A stretch of 64,000 nt of DNA, from the NCBI GenBank assembly GCA_030847615.1, contig JAUMIR010000002.1, positions 194,229,809-194,293,808 of the forward strand. Direction: 5' to 3'. The position numbers and the translations under genes are program-made. The notes under the pieces are model-generated. The model was not told the origin of the DNA and ran no database searches. It saw nothing but the letters and a program-made list of their open reading frames with translations. Shown here one piece after another: positions 32,041 to 43,530 of this stretch. Position 1 is the stretch's first letter. Each line of letters begins with the position of its first letter. This stretch comes from Gambelia wislizenii. Taxonomy: Eukaryota > Chordata > Lepidosauria > Squamata > Crotaphytidae.

Positions 32041-32449
32041 TAAGTCATAAGATTGCAACTGGCAGGGAACAGTAGCTCTATTACATTTTGTTCTTGTCCT
32101 TCGAGATTTCCAAACAATGATAGTTCAAACCTTACACTGCCTTTTGTGTGAAGCCTGTACATAATCCCTGTATCTGGAAGTTGTAATGGATATGTAGTAA
32201 GAACGTGATATTATGACTCTCTTCCCTTCTGAATGAAGAGGCACCCCTCTAAGCTATCAGAGGCACAGCTGGAGGGATTTTCCTGTATGCACCCTTGGTC
32301 CTGAATGCTCAGGTGGTGGCTGTACCTTGGAGTACCTCTGCACAACTTTGGTTAATGTCACACACAAGGAGTGACCCTGCCTGGGGAGGACAGACCTGGT
32401 TGCTATCAAACTCCTTGGGCTATGAGGGTTTTTAAAAATTACTATATGC

Positions 32450-32650
32450 AGACTGACTTATCTGAAGGGGTCCAGCTCAAAGTGGTGGTCCGTGCACCAG
32501 TGCTGGCCCATGAGCCATCAGCAAACAGTCCCTGGAGTGTTTCCAGGACACAAAAGAACAACTGTAGTCAAATTAACTTAAGTGCAATGCTGTTTCCAGG
32601 CACATAGGGAACCAGTTCCACACATCAGATCATTTAAGAAGCACTGATCT
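32450..32650. mobile_element. Possible decayed hAT MITE
   Basis: The right edge inverted reads CAGTGCTTCTTAAATGATCT, a common hAT terminus; the left has CACCAGTGCTGG near 32496. No target duplication seen. Confidence 0.3.
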
Positions 32651-32724
32651 AAACTATAGAACAATCCCACAGGAATACCATTTACAAACAGTTAGTTTCA
32701 TCATAAATGGGTCCTAGAACAGAT

Positions 32725-33003
32725 GAAGCCTGAACTCTCATTGGAAGCCAAGATGACTAAACTGAGGCTGTTGTATTTCAGCCACATCATGAGAAGGCAT
32801 GAGTCACTAGAAAAGACCATAATGCTAGGAAAGGTGGAGGGCAGTAGAAAGAGAGGAAGACCGCATGCCAGATAGACTCAACCAAGGAAGCCACGGCCCT
32901 GAGCCGGCAGGACCTGAGCAAAGCAGCTGAGGACAGAAAGTCATGAAAGCGTCTCATTCACAAGGTCACCATGAGTCAAAGCATCTCGGGCAGTTAACAA
33001 CAA
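32725..33003 (+). mobile_element. BovB-type RTE LINE, ORF2 C-terminal fragment
   Basis: One frame reads LLYFSHIMRRHESLEKTIM, then LGKVEGSRKRGRPHAR, the conserved end of BovB ORF2. Then decayed sequence, AAGGTCACCATGAGTC, and a GTTAACAACAAG tail. BovB is abundant in squamates. 5'-truncated. Confidence 0.82.
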
Positions 33004-36000
33004 GTTTCAACATACATTTATAAAGATGAATTCAAAATTTTCTACTATAATTTAGTTCAACTTTCCTCAATGTCCAGGAGATTTTTTTGACTTCAGTTCC
33101 CATCAGCCCCAGGCAGCAAGATTAGGAATGTTGGGCATTATTGTCTAAGATATCTAGAGGCTATCTTGGGGGAGATTGGCTGACTATAACACTTTACCCT
33201 ACGCCTGTCCAAACAACTGGTGTGTCCGGAAAGCAACTAGTTACCAGCAAAGTGTAAACAGCACTAGTCTAGGAAGGTAGCCAACTGTTAATCAGCTCAC
33301 AGGAATGCAAACACAGTTAAAGATTTAGTCCAGTGAGACAGTCCAAAAGGTCAAAGGCTTACAGCAGTCAGTCAGTCTGGGTCCAGAACATTCCATGGAT
33401 CAACTGGAGTAGGCAGCAGTGTAGTCAGGGACAGTCCAAGGTCTAAGCACGAGTCAAGGTAACAGAAGCCAAGATAACCAGAATCCAGGCATCAAAGTCA
33501 GCAGGAAGCTTTCACCAGGAAGATCAGTTGATCTCTGACAAAGCCTCCATTGCCTCTCCCAGCATATATAAAGCTTTGTCAGGTGTTTCTTAATGAGCAG
33601 GTTTTTCTCATAAAGTCTCAGAGATTTCCTTTGAGCTTCCTTTTGAGCTTGCTGCTGGGTATACGATGGTGGAGGTAAGTCCCTCTCTTCTTCTTCATCC
33701 TTGTCTAAATTGGTAGGACTCTTTGCTGGGACTGATGCCAACCCACTTGGACCAGGCTCTTCCTCTGCTCGAGCCTCTAGGTTGGCAAGGAACCTAGCAC
33801 AGGTGTAGAAAAACATGTGCCAGGGTCCCTAGGGCCATTCCCTGCCATGTCCTCCTCCTCCTCCTCTGACTCTATACCCTCATCAGGCTCATGGGGCATG
33901 ACATGGTGTCTATGCATTTATCTTGATATGTATGTCAGCTTAACTGAGATAGTCAGTCTCAAAGTTTAGTCATACATGCCTTGACCGCACAGTCTACATG
34001 AAAATACCATAAAGAAGTGATCAGAAAGTACAGCTAGTACAGAACACTGTAATGTGTTATTGGGAGTATGGTACTCATATGCATCTCCAGTTACATAGTC
34101 TCCTACTTGGCTTTTGGCTTCTGACTGGGCATTAAGTCATGGATCATCAGGGAAAGGAGCAATTAGTGTGTTGAATCCACTCTGGCTTTCAGCCTGCACT
34201 TCCACAGTACTATTCAAGGTGCTGAACCCTAGCCCCAAAATAGGTTTGGGTTCAGCACTTTGGACATCTCTTTTAAAATCAGGATTAAAACCCTGAGTAA
34301 TTTCACCATCCCTCCGACATGAGAGTCATCAGTCGTAACTGGGAGCAGTGCTGCAGTGACATGGCAGCAGGAGGGGGGGAGGGCAGACACCCTGTCCCCC
34401 AATAATTTACCATGTGAAGCACAACTTCCATGGGAACAGCTCTGGAGTCTCCAAGGTTATGTGTATAGGGGAAGGAAGGGGCTCTCACCGCAGTTGCCCA
34501 TGTTATTATGGCGCTAGTTCCTGAGGAATTTGGTATTCGGTATACAGCTATACCACATTTAACAAAACCTCTAACAGCAAAGTTCCATTTTACAAAGGAT
34601 TGTTTCACCCTCCTTACTCACTCTCCCTTTCCTCCTCATACTCTTGTCTACCTGGATGATTTTTAGCAACTTCAGCATTAAGTGGATGGCGAAGAAGGGC
34701 TGGAGAAATAGGTTACAGCAGTGTGTCTGCAGTAAATAATACAATAAAGTTTGAGCGTGGAAACTGTGAGGTTCTACTCTACCTGATCCCACCTTAGCTG
34801 TGTGTTTGTGTCTATAATAAGCAAGGTAAACTACAGCTGCCTCAGAATCTTTTACTGAGCTTGCATGGAAGGGAAAATTAGAGAGAAAAGAGGAGAACAG
34901 ATAAGTCTTCCTCACCAGCTACTACCAGTATATTCAAAAACCATAGCTCTATAAATGTGGCCCACAAAATGGAAATCATAAGCAAAGCGGAAGCTGGTGA
35001 AAGAAGAAGTCATCTCTGGATGCATTTTGGAAGAAGCCTTCAGGTGGTCTCTATAGAAGGTCAAAATGTTTTTGTTTATTTTAGCAAGGCTTACCTGACC
35101 TGATTGTTTCATTTCACATGGACATAGTGCTAGTTTTGAATAAAAACATTGGTGAAACATGTTGAAGTGCTCTTTTTTTTTTTTGTAGTGTAGGAATCTA
35201 TCCCTATTCTGTCCATGTTATTTCTATTTCTGATCGCAAAGTTTCTGTTAAAGAAGTAAAGCTCAGGAAAACAGCTGCTTCATTAATTGAAGTATTCCTG
35301 TGTACCTGCACCTTGGTCTCTGACTCTGACCTGTTCTGATCAATCTGATATTTTTGTCTCTGCCCCATGTTGCTCTGTGACACTTTTGGAGTGATTAGTA
35401 GTTGCATGCTTGGCAAGAGTTCAGCAGGTGGAGTTTTGTCACCACTGCAGATCCATGGTGGCAAAAAGCCATGACTTCCTTAGCTGCCAGTTTTGCTGCA
35501 GTTGAAATAGCAGAGCTTCTGTTAGGAAAGAAAAGGAGCAGCCCTACCAAGGGTCGGTGCTTGCATGTTGCTGTTAGGAATTATAAAAAACACAGATGGA
35601 AAATGGATATAAACATTAATAGCAGGGGAAGTAACTATTTATGTTTTATGTTAAATTTGTTTTTGTTACATTTGTTGTTGTTTCTTCATTTATGATGTCT
35701 ACATATATAAGATATATGATTATATATGTGGTTTATGATTAATTTATATAACCTAAATAAATTCAATAAAAATGAATTATATTAAAAACTCCTGTTGTAA
35801 TAGGTAGAAAACATATTACGGCCAGATTTTGTCACATAGGATTGGGGATGACCAAATAATGTGCTCAAATCTGACTTCTGTTGCTTCGGCTTTTAGTTCC
35901 AGAAAATATACCTTACACATATCTGATGAGGTTTATTTGCAGAAATATACTGTATAATATTTTGTAGAAACAGATAACATTTTCTTCTTTGACATGCCCA

Positions 36001-37458
36001 TTTTGAGTCCTAAAATTCCTATCTAGCATAATAATGATGATTAGGCACAAGTAACATAAATCTGTCATTAGTAATTAAAACAAAGCAACTCAGACCCCAG
36101 TAAATTCATGTGTCTCTGTATCATTTTCCCACCAGCACCAGAAAAGTAAATAGGCAGATTAGCTATAAATCACTAGGTTAAAATGGTAGTAACCCCATAC
36201 CTACTCATGGTTCTGCATCTTGAGAAATTGCTTTGTTTGGATCATGCCATGGGCTAGCATTGGACAGTGGAGGAAGGTGCCCCAGAAACATCCACAAAAG
36301 CAAAGGGTAGCTACTGGCCTGTAATTTATGTTACAGAGCTGATCATCTGCACAGCCACATGATCTAGCACAGTTACTTCACTGCTGTTTACATTCAGTCT
36401 GTGGAACATTCTAAAAAACAATGTCAGTTGAACAGAGAGGAATGCCCACCCACTCATTTCCTCCTCTTCTTTCCTATGAAGGACCCTGAAAAGAAGTGAT
36501 GCCCCCAGTTTGATTCAGTTTTTTAAAACATGGGTAATACCAAAGTGAGGAAATGAGGAGAATTTAACAAAAGCAGGTGGACTGATCTCATCAGAGGCAA
36601 TCTAAAGCTGCAATCCTAAACTAATTTACTAAGGGAGCAAGTGAACTCAGTGGGTCTTACATCTGAGTAAATATGGCCAAGAATGTACTGTGATTAGTTT
36701 GTAAGAACAGATTTACTGGGATTGTGTAGGGCTGTGAGAAAGGAGGAGTAATCAGATCACAGATTCACTGAAGGATGTTATGTAGGGTTATGAGAAATGA
36801 GTGGCAATAGGAACATAAATTCTCTATGGCACAGGTAACCCAGGAATGAAAAGAGAAATTTTAAACAAAAGTGGGCCTTAAACCAGGCGTTATGGTATCA
36901 ATGTGGATATTTTTCCTCACAAAACATGAACTCAAAGCAAAACTGAACAAGAATTAAATGCCAAAATTGGAAATACCATCATTACTTTGTCTCTAGTGGG
37001 TTGGGACCTAACTTTCTGCCCTTACCCCAAATGCCAAAAACAAGGGGGGAATAAAAATCAAAGTGTCTGGTTCTGATCTATGTTTAAAATGTTCAGCTGT
37101 GCTAGGAGGCTTTGTGACCTTTTTCAGTGGAGAATCACCACTCCGGAGGGCTTATGGAAGAGGCGTTTCATTCATATTTGACAGGGGGGGGGGAAGCAGC
37201 CCAGGAGATTTGGGCCATAAGACAGCCTAGGGAGGGCACTTACTGTCCAGAACTACATTTTGCCCACCCCGATCCCATATGTGTAGGTACATTTCAAACT
37301 ATTTTCAAATTAGGTTTTGTTGTTATTGCTCTTTTGTTTACACTTTATACAGATCTTAACTTGAAAATGTGTAAATCCACACCAGCCTCTGAAGAAATGC
37401 CTGCCTTACATTCATTTGAAGAAGATGGTAGAAACTGAGGGGCAAATGGAAGAGACGA
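33004..37458. other. Mostly unclassified DNA, no gene seen
   Basis: Contains the putative LTR-like stretch at 33454-33900. Nothing with a recognised domain elsewhere. A T-run occurs at 35172. This is the longest block without an assigned repeat and may be the best candidate for unique locus sequence. Confidence 0.4.
33454..33900 (-). pseudogene. Unidentified acidic coding-like relic, possibly LTR-element derived
   Basis: A 120-codon minus-strand frame with an acidic, proline-rich stretch (EARAEEEPGPSG, DKDEEEERDLPPPSYTQQQ) then a basic segment (RKSLRLYEKNLLIKKHL). A GAGGAGGAGGAGGAGGA run just upstream reads as poly-Glu in another frame. Downstream on the same strand is CTTTATATATGCTGGGAG, a TATA-like box, then CTGACT-rich sequence as in some LTRs. 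No paired LTR or primer-binding site seen. Function unknown; could be chance. Confidence 0.25.
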
Positions 37459-37680
37459 GGGGGTTGTCTAACAGTAAAAAAAACCTCATGGAATTTGCTG
37501 GGAATCCTACCTGTCTAAATGGGTTCCTGCATCAGTCCACAGAATTCAGAAGGGGGGGGGCAAAATGGCAAAAACAATGCAGGAAAAAACCTTTGCGGCT
37601 TTCCACATATTAAAAAAAACATGTGAGGGGAGGTTGCACATTCCTGCTCATCAGGACAATCTAACAACAAGAAGGTAAGC

Positions 37681-38043
37681 ACAAAGCTCTATATAACTCA
37701 TCCCAGAGGCTTTCCAGGCCAGTTTCCTGCCAGGGAGAAGAAGGTGAGCAGCTTCTGGATAGCCATTTTGAGTGGGCGAGTTTGAATTTTTAAAAAACTC
37801 TTGGGAGAGTGTGCTTGTTGCTGAGGGGGTGCAGCTTCTGTGAGTCACATCTGTGAGTCACTAGGGGGGTGGAGCTAGGAGCCTAGCTATATATAAAACT
37901 CCTCCCAGAGGTGCGTGCCTAACGCCACGCGAATTTTATCAACCAAGCAAAAGTACAGCATAGGCAGCAGGTGTTTACTGGAGGATTTTTTTTGAGGAGG
38001 AAGCCCACAGTCCTGTTTCACTGGTTACTTAAGACTTCTCAGC
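37681..38043 (+). promoter_or_regulatory. CR1 5' UTR with duplicated TATA-like motif
   Basis: The motif AGCTCTATATAACTC...CCCAGAGG at 37685 recurs as AGCTATATATAAAACTCC and CCCAGAGG at 37886, about 200 bp apart and at the same spacing. CR1 promoters lie in the 5' UTR; that these boxes drive transcription is inference. Confidence 0.5.
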
Positions 38044-38727
38044 ATGGACACTGAGGGAACTGCTGCACTCACCTGCAATACTTGTGGAGTGTTTGTCTTC
38101 TTGTCTACAGATGTGGGGAACTTCACATGCACCAAGTGCAAGTTGGTAGCCCTCTTGGAGGAGAAAGTCCAGCAGCTGGAGACCCTGGTAGCTACAGCCA
38201 CTGCTAAGCCTCAGGGGAGTCGTGTGGTGGTGGTGGGGGACTCCTTGCTGAGGGGTACAGAAGCAGTGATTTGTGGGCCTGACAAGATGTCTTGGGAGGT
38301 GTGTTGTCTCCCTGGGGCAAAGATCCATGATGTGACGGAGAGGCTGACAAGGCTGGTCAAGCCTACTGATCATTACCCCTTCCTTTTAGTCCATGTGGGA
38401 ACCAATGATACTGCAAGGCACAGCTTTCCCAAGATCAGAAGAGATTATGAGGCTCTGGGGAGGAAGCTGAAAGAAATGGATGCACAGGTTGTCATCTCAT
38501 CTCTTCTGCCAGTTGAAGGGCATGGTCCAGGAAGGGGGAGGAAAATAGCCAACGTAAACAACTGGCTCCGTAGATGGTGTCGCCGAGAACAATTTGGATT
38601 CTTGGATCATGGGCTGTGCTTCCATGAGGGGGGACTCCTGGCAAGGGATGGGTTGCATCTCACAACAGTTGGCAGAAACATTTGTGACAACAGTCTCAAT
38701 AATTTGATCAGGAGGGCTTTAAACTGA
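38044..38727 (+). CDS. CR1 ORF1 protein, intact, 227 aa
   Basis: ATG in good context (CAGCATGGAC) to TGA with no interruption. Residues ~10-40 hold a CxxC...CxxC zinc-ribbon-like pair (CNTC, CTKC). Residues ~38-55 (LVALLEEKVQQLETLVATA) suggest a short coiled coil. Residues ~60-225 are an SGNH/GDSL esterase-like domain: VVVVGDSLLRGTE (nucleophile serine), LLVHVGTNDTA (Asn block) and ARDGLHLTTVG (Asp-His pair). CR1 ORF1 proteins bind element RNA; the esterase domain is known in CR1/L2 ORF1 but its role is unsettled. Intact here although ORF2 is destroyed. Confidence 0.88.
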   Translation: MDTEGTAALTCNTCGVFVFLSTDVGNFTCTKCKLVALLEEKVQQLETLVATATAKPQGSRVVVVGDSLLRGTEAVICGPDKMSWEVCCLPGAKIHDVTERLTRLVKPTDHYPFLLVHVGTNDTARHSFPKIRRDYEALGRKLKEMDAQVVISSLLPVEGHGPGRGRKIANVNNWLRRWCRREQFGFLDHGLCFHEGGLLARDGLHLTTVGRNICDNSLNNLIRRALN

Positions 38728-38889
38728 GTCATATGGGGCACGGAGAAAGTATTCTGGAAGGCAAAAGGGCTGGAGAAAATAGTCGAACTGTCATAGAGGG
38801 AACAAGGCAAACAGTGCAAGGACCCAACAGTGGGAGGCAAAAAAAATTGCACAGGCAGCAAGTAAAGGGAACACATGGTCTTAGATGTC

Positions 38890-39408
38890 TCTATACTAAT
38901 GCATAGAGCATGGGAAATAAGCAAGATGAACTCCTAGCACAACAAAGCAAATATGATACAATAGGCATTACTGAAACCTGATGGGATGAGTCTCATGATT
39001 GGAATGTAGGAATAGAGGGGTATAACCTTTTTAAGAGAAACAGGCCAAGCAGGAAAGGAGGAGGAATAACATTATATGTCAGAGATATTTATATCAGTGA
39101 AGAGATCCATGACATCAATATTGGAAGCCAGGTGGAGAGCATCTGGATAAAAATTAAAGGGGAGGGAAACAACAGGGATGTTATTGTGGGACTCTACTAC
39201 AGACCCCCAAGTCAGATGGAGGAATTGGATGATGCCTTTCTAGAACAGATGACCACACACGCAGAAAGGAGAGATGTAGTAGTGATGGGTGACTTCAACT
39301 ATCCTGATATTTGCTGGAAATCTAACTCAACCAAAACTTCAAGGTCCAGCAAATTCCTTACTTGCCTGGAAGACAGTTTCATTGTCCAAAAGGTGGAAGA
39401 GGCAACTT
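38890..39408 (+). pseudogene. CR1 C7 ORF2 start: endonuclease fragment
   Basis: Starts about 165 bp after ORF1. Landmarks: KYDTIGITET, GGGITLYVRD, DVIVGLYYRPPSQMEELDD and DVVVMGDFNYPDICW. Stops at two places (a TAG after YTNA, and TGA in place of Trp after TET). It ends at the U1 junction, before the last endonuclease motif (SDH). Confidence 0.85.
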
Positions 39409-39907
39409 GTTGGATTTTTGCCTTAGCAATCACTCGCTAAGGTGATAAAACAGGGTGGTTATTTTTTGTTTTGCTTTCTTATAAAATTGAAAAATTGCTC
39501 TATCACTCCAGCATACCTTGGACAACTTAAAAAAACAACAACAACGTGAGTAAATCACTCGCAGCCATTATCTGGAATGCAAGGCTTATGGGTGCTTCTG
39601 AGGCCAGAAAAACCATTAAGGCATGTTGCTGCTGCTGCTAGATGCCATTACTATGAGATACTCTGTTTTTCCCCCTCCTATAGATGGACCCTAGCAATCT
39701 GAGGGGGTATGGGAACACCATTTACACTTCCCATATTACGAAAACAAAAACAAAGGCACAATTTTTAAACAGTCTGTTTTTTAAACATTGTCTGTTTCCC
39801 CTCTTACTAAATCAGAAATGCAAATGTTACCAAATTCAAAAGTGGCAAAAAGTCTTGCAGAACCTGTATCTCATTTATCTTTTAGCCTTCAGTGGGAAAA
39901 CTCAACG

Positions 39908-40128
39908 AGCCCTTTCACGCTACCCAGTTATAGCACTGTGATTCCACTTTAACTGCCTATGGAATCTTTAGGAGGGGCAGTTTAGGGAGGGGCATTTTGA
40001 CTCCTCAGCCAGAGAAGTCTCCTCTAGTGCCTCTGATCAAGCTACAAATCCTATGGGATGTAGCCATGACAGTTATAGTGGAATCATACTGCTATACTCG
40101 TAGTTGGCTAGTGTGACAAGGGTTGTTT
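39908..40128. mobile_element. Palindromic hAT-like MITE (third copy)
   Basis: GAGCCCTTTCACGCTACCC and CACTTTAACTGCC on the left; GACAGTTATAGTGGAATC and TAGTGTGACAAGGG on the right. Confidence 0.65.
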
Positions 40129-40153
40129 CTTTAGTTCAAGTGTTTCCATAGAG

Positions 40154-40561
40154 CAGTGGTTCTTAACTTTTTCTTTACCAGGGACCTCCTTAAATATCTT
40201 TTGTTGCTATGGTCCCCCAAGACTTAACATTTAAAACCCTAAAATAGTAATAATAGTAATAATAATAATAATAATAATAATACCTGATGATGATACAATT
40301 ACATTATCCATTAAGCTTTTCCTCAGAGGCACTGGAGAGGGAGGGAAGACTTTTCTTCTGCTTCTTGCTACAAGTCTGTGGCTGAAGCAAATTGCATGGC
40401 AATGAGCAGGCCAAGCCAGCCAGCCTTTACCTTGGCTCCTGTCACCTGGCCACTCCACTGCAAGGAGGAGGTGGGCCAAGGAGCCTTCAAGCTTTTATGG
40501 ACCCCCTGTGAGAACATTGTGAACCCCTGGAGGTCCCCAGACCAAAGGTTAAGAACCACTG
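40154..40561. mobile_element. hAT MITE, 408 bp, perfect 8-bp TSD
   Basis: Ends CAGTGGTTCTTAAC and GTTAAGAACCACTG. The flanks CCATAGAG at 40146-40153 and 40562-40569 are identical. An AAT microsatellite lies at about 40245-40281. No transposase. Confidence 0.93.
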
Positions 40562-40569
40562 CCATAGAG

Positions 40570-42251
40570 TGTAATGCAACTATTTTGACTGCAGTTTTAT
40601 GCATAAAAAGCTTGGTTTTTTTTAAAACACCCTTTTGCATTATAGTCTCTACAGTTGAGAAATTCCCTTTACACATTCTCCCATCTGGTAAAAGTTATTG
40701 TTGCAATGATTAAGAGTAGAGTGATGGTAAGGCACAATAATGACACAAAGTTGCTAACAGTAAAAGAAAGATCAACTTGTTCTCCTCAGTTAATGAGTTA
40801 TTTGAGATTTATTACAAGGTTGCCCTTAAGCTAAAGAGGAGAACTTCAGAAACAACATGCATGACACTGGATAAAACAATTATCAGTAAACCACAATGTT
40901 CCTCATTAAACTTGATGATTTATAAGTTACTCAGTGGTGATTAATACTTGAGGTTAAGGCTCACAGTCCTCCTTTAAGAAACAATATTTTGCCTGAACCT
41001 TCCCAGGGACTTTTATAGCAGTTTACAACTATAGACCCTTTCAGATCCCTCCCCTCAGCTCAGATTTCCAAAGAAAACCAGCTGGAAGAGGCATAATGAG
41101 GGCCTGACACCATCCCCAAAATACCAGCTATGCTCTTTTTCCTCTTCTCTACATAAACTGTTGTGTACACAAACAGTGCACCACTGAAGTGTCCTTGATA
41201 TATTCTGCTCTCTGCCTCACAAAGCGACTTGTGTGTTATGCCTGGTGTGGGAGATTAATCCAAGAAACTCCTAAACTTTAGATTATTGTTTTTTTTAATG
41301 GAGGGTACAGGCATCAATATTTCTTTATCTTAGTACCCTTCAGTGCAAACTTAAAATCTGTTTTGCACCTAGATGGCCTTAATCCAATTAGCAGAGCAAT
41401 CCTTAGTCAAATACCATCACAACAGAAATTCTATCCATGAGGCATAACCTCTTGTATGCTAGTTGAACTAATTGGAGGAATGGGGATATAAATGTAACTC
41501 ACATATAAATAATACATATGTATGTATATGTGACTAACAGGGGAGTATGCATATGAGTGAGCAAACAAGCAAAAGAGAGAGAGCCTAGAGGGGACGCAAT
41601 AGCAGCAAAGGAGCAGGTTAGATGTCAAACAAGGCTCCATCTCCTGTACCTTGCTTTTGCCCTATCAGCTCCAGTGAGCATCCACTGCTATTGGAGAATT
41701 CTAAGTATCTTTCCAAACTACAAAACTCAGGATTCCTTAGGAAGGGTCCATTACAGTTAAAGTGGTATCAAACTTTAGATACACTGTTGAGTGACATGTT
41801 TTAATTGCTGGAGAATATTCTGAGTCAATATGTTTCTCCTCCGCCTGTCAGAGAATCTAAAAACATTGTCAACCTTTAGTTATCATTTTGCAGGCAACAC
41901 TCTTGGCTGGCTATCTATAAGGTATGATTTGATTGAACATTGAGGTCTTGAATACATAACCTTGCAGCCTCTTACAAGCATGCCAGAGGAACATGAAAAC
42001 AACCTTGCAGCACAGAGTGAGGCAGCTACCTCAGGCAGCAGATACTGTGAGACAAGGAGTAGACAGTGCTGCATATGTCTTCATCCCTAAACTAGCCTAT
42101 GGCCCTCAGGTGCAGTGGAGCATCTACAAGCCCCTTCAGCCAGACATTTGGAAGTAGACTACTAGAGCAGGGGGTGGGAAGCAGGAGGAGGAAAAGAGCC
42201 TTTTTTCTGGTAGCTTCCCTAGCTTTGGAATGCTATCTCTAAGATAGCGAT
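40570..42251. other. Mostly unclassified DNA
   Basis: Partial 'ACAGTTAAAGTGG' MITE at about 41700-41790 (related to 39908). TATGTATG repeats near 41515. No gene recognised. Confidence 0.4.
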
Positions 42252-42254
42252 TTA

Positions 42255-42530
42255 GGGTCTTACCGCACTCCAAATGGCAAAAGCAGCAGGCACATTCTGT
42301 CTTTCCTGTTGTCTTATTGCATGACATCGCCATTCTTTTGTTCCAGTCCCATGGGGGACTGAGGTAAAACCACGTCTTTTTGCTAACCAGAAAAATCTAT
42401 TTTACCTTGGTCCTCATGGGACCGGAACAAAAGAACACTGGAAGAACGTCAACATCATGTGGCAAGACAGCAGGAAAGATGAAACATTCCTGCTGATTTG
42501 CCACTTTTCTTCAGAGTGTGGTAAGGCTCC
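42255..42530. mobile_element. Palindromic Harbinger-like MITE, 276 bp
   Basis: GGGTCTTACCGCACTC and, inverted, GGAGCCTTACCACACTC; both arms continue with TGGC...CAGCAGG and CTTTCCTG...GTCTT. Flanks TTA and, with one difference, CTA. It abuts the 3' tail of CR1 C5. Confidence 0.7.
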
Positions 42531-43530
42531 TAGAATCATAGAATCATAATGCTGGAAGAGACCACAAGGGCCATCCAGTCCAACCCCCTGCCATGCAGGA
42601 ATACACAAGCAAAGCATTCCTGGTAGATGGCCATCCACCCTCTGTTTAAAAACTTCCAAATGACCTCTAATTACTAGGGAAAATCAACACAATAAAGATG
42701 AACATCTTGCTAAGAATTCTATTTATTTTTCAAAATTTACTAATACTTCAAAACGACAAAATTATAATGAGCTGGGGAGGAAGAAGGGCAAGGATTAAAA
42801 GGTCTGTATTATCTGCCACGATAAGAAGAGGAGGTGCATCGCTACCAGGTCTAAAACTGTATTACTGTATATATCTTCTGGCCTGAATTGGATAACAGAT
42901 TGGATTAAATTGACCAATGTAAGACTACTCACGTTAGAAGGGGATATATTGCAGTATGGATAGCATGCCTATATTGGTTATGGAAAATCTAACATCAATA
43001 ATGATTTTGAAAACCATTATAATAAGAAAGATGTTATTGAGAATCTGGTATAAAGTTAAAGATCAATTTTATACAAAACTACCTGGCTGGATTTCGATCC
43101 AAGAGGCATTTTTGGGGAGATGGAAATCGACGGAAACATGGTTGAGATACAAGGACTTGCTCAATTGGGAGAATGAAGAAGTAAAACTATGAACAAGGGA
43201 AGAACTGGTTAAGAAGGGAATCAACTTAAATTGGTTTACATATCTCCAATTAAAAATAGATTTATGGAAGACAAAAAGAAATACGACTGTGAAAAAGATG
43301 AAAATGAACCAGACAAAATATTCTGGCAAGAAAATAAGAAGAAAATATCTAAATTCTACAATTTATTGCTAGAAAGAGAATGGGAGAAGGAACCAGTTAC
43401 TGCCGCAATGATGCAATGGTCAATAGAAATTGGAGAGATAATTGAGATGGAGGAGTGCGAAAAGCGTGGAGAGATACAAATTCATTTATGGCAAGCTTCA
43501 ACTTAAAAAGAAAACCATTTGAAGATGGTA

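Larger units (their letters stand above)
37681..39408 (+). mobile_element. CR1 LINE copy C7: 5' UTR, complete ORF1 and endonuclease start
   Basis: CR1 copies are normally 5'-truncated; this one keeps the 5' UTR and ORF1 and instead lacks the RT and 3' end. It breaks off in the endonuclease domain after VQKVEEAT. Both edges abut the U1 repeat. Confidence 0.85.
37459..39665 (+). mobile_element. Unclassified repeat 'U1', copy 2, split by a CR1
   Basis: 37459-37680 matches the left half of U1 copy 1 up to AAGGTAAGCAC; 39409-39665 resumes TTGGATTTTTGCCTTAGC and CACTCGCTAAGG. About 13 bp present in copy 1 between these points (CTGCAGCCACCAT) are missing. The CR1 piece 37681-39408 lies between. Confidence 0.6.

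Noticed and set aside
38044..38727. Host GDSL-esterase gene
   Set aside because: The zinc-ribbon-like/coiled-coil/SGNH order, the CR1 5' UTR before it and the CR1 endonuclease after it identify CR1 ORF1.
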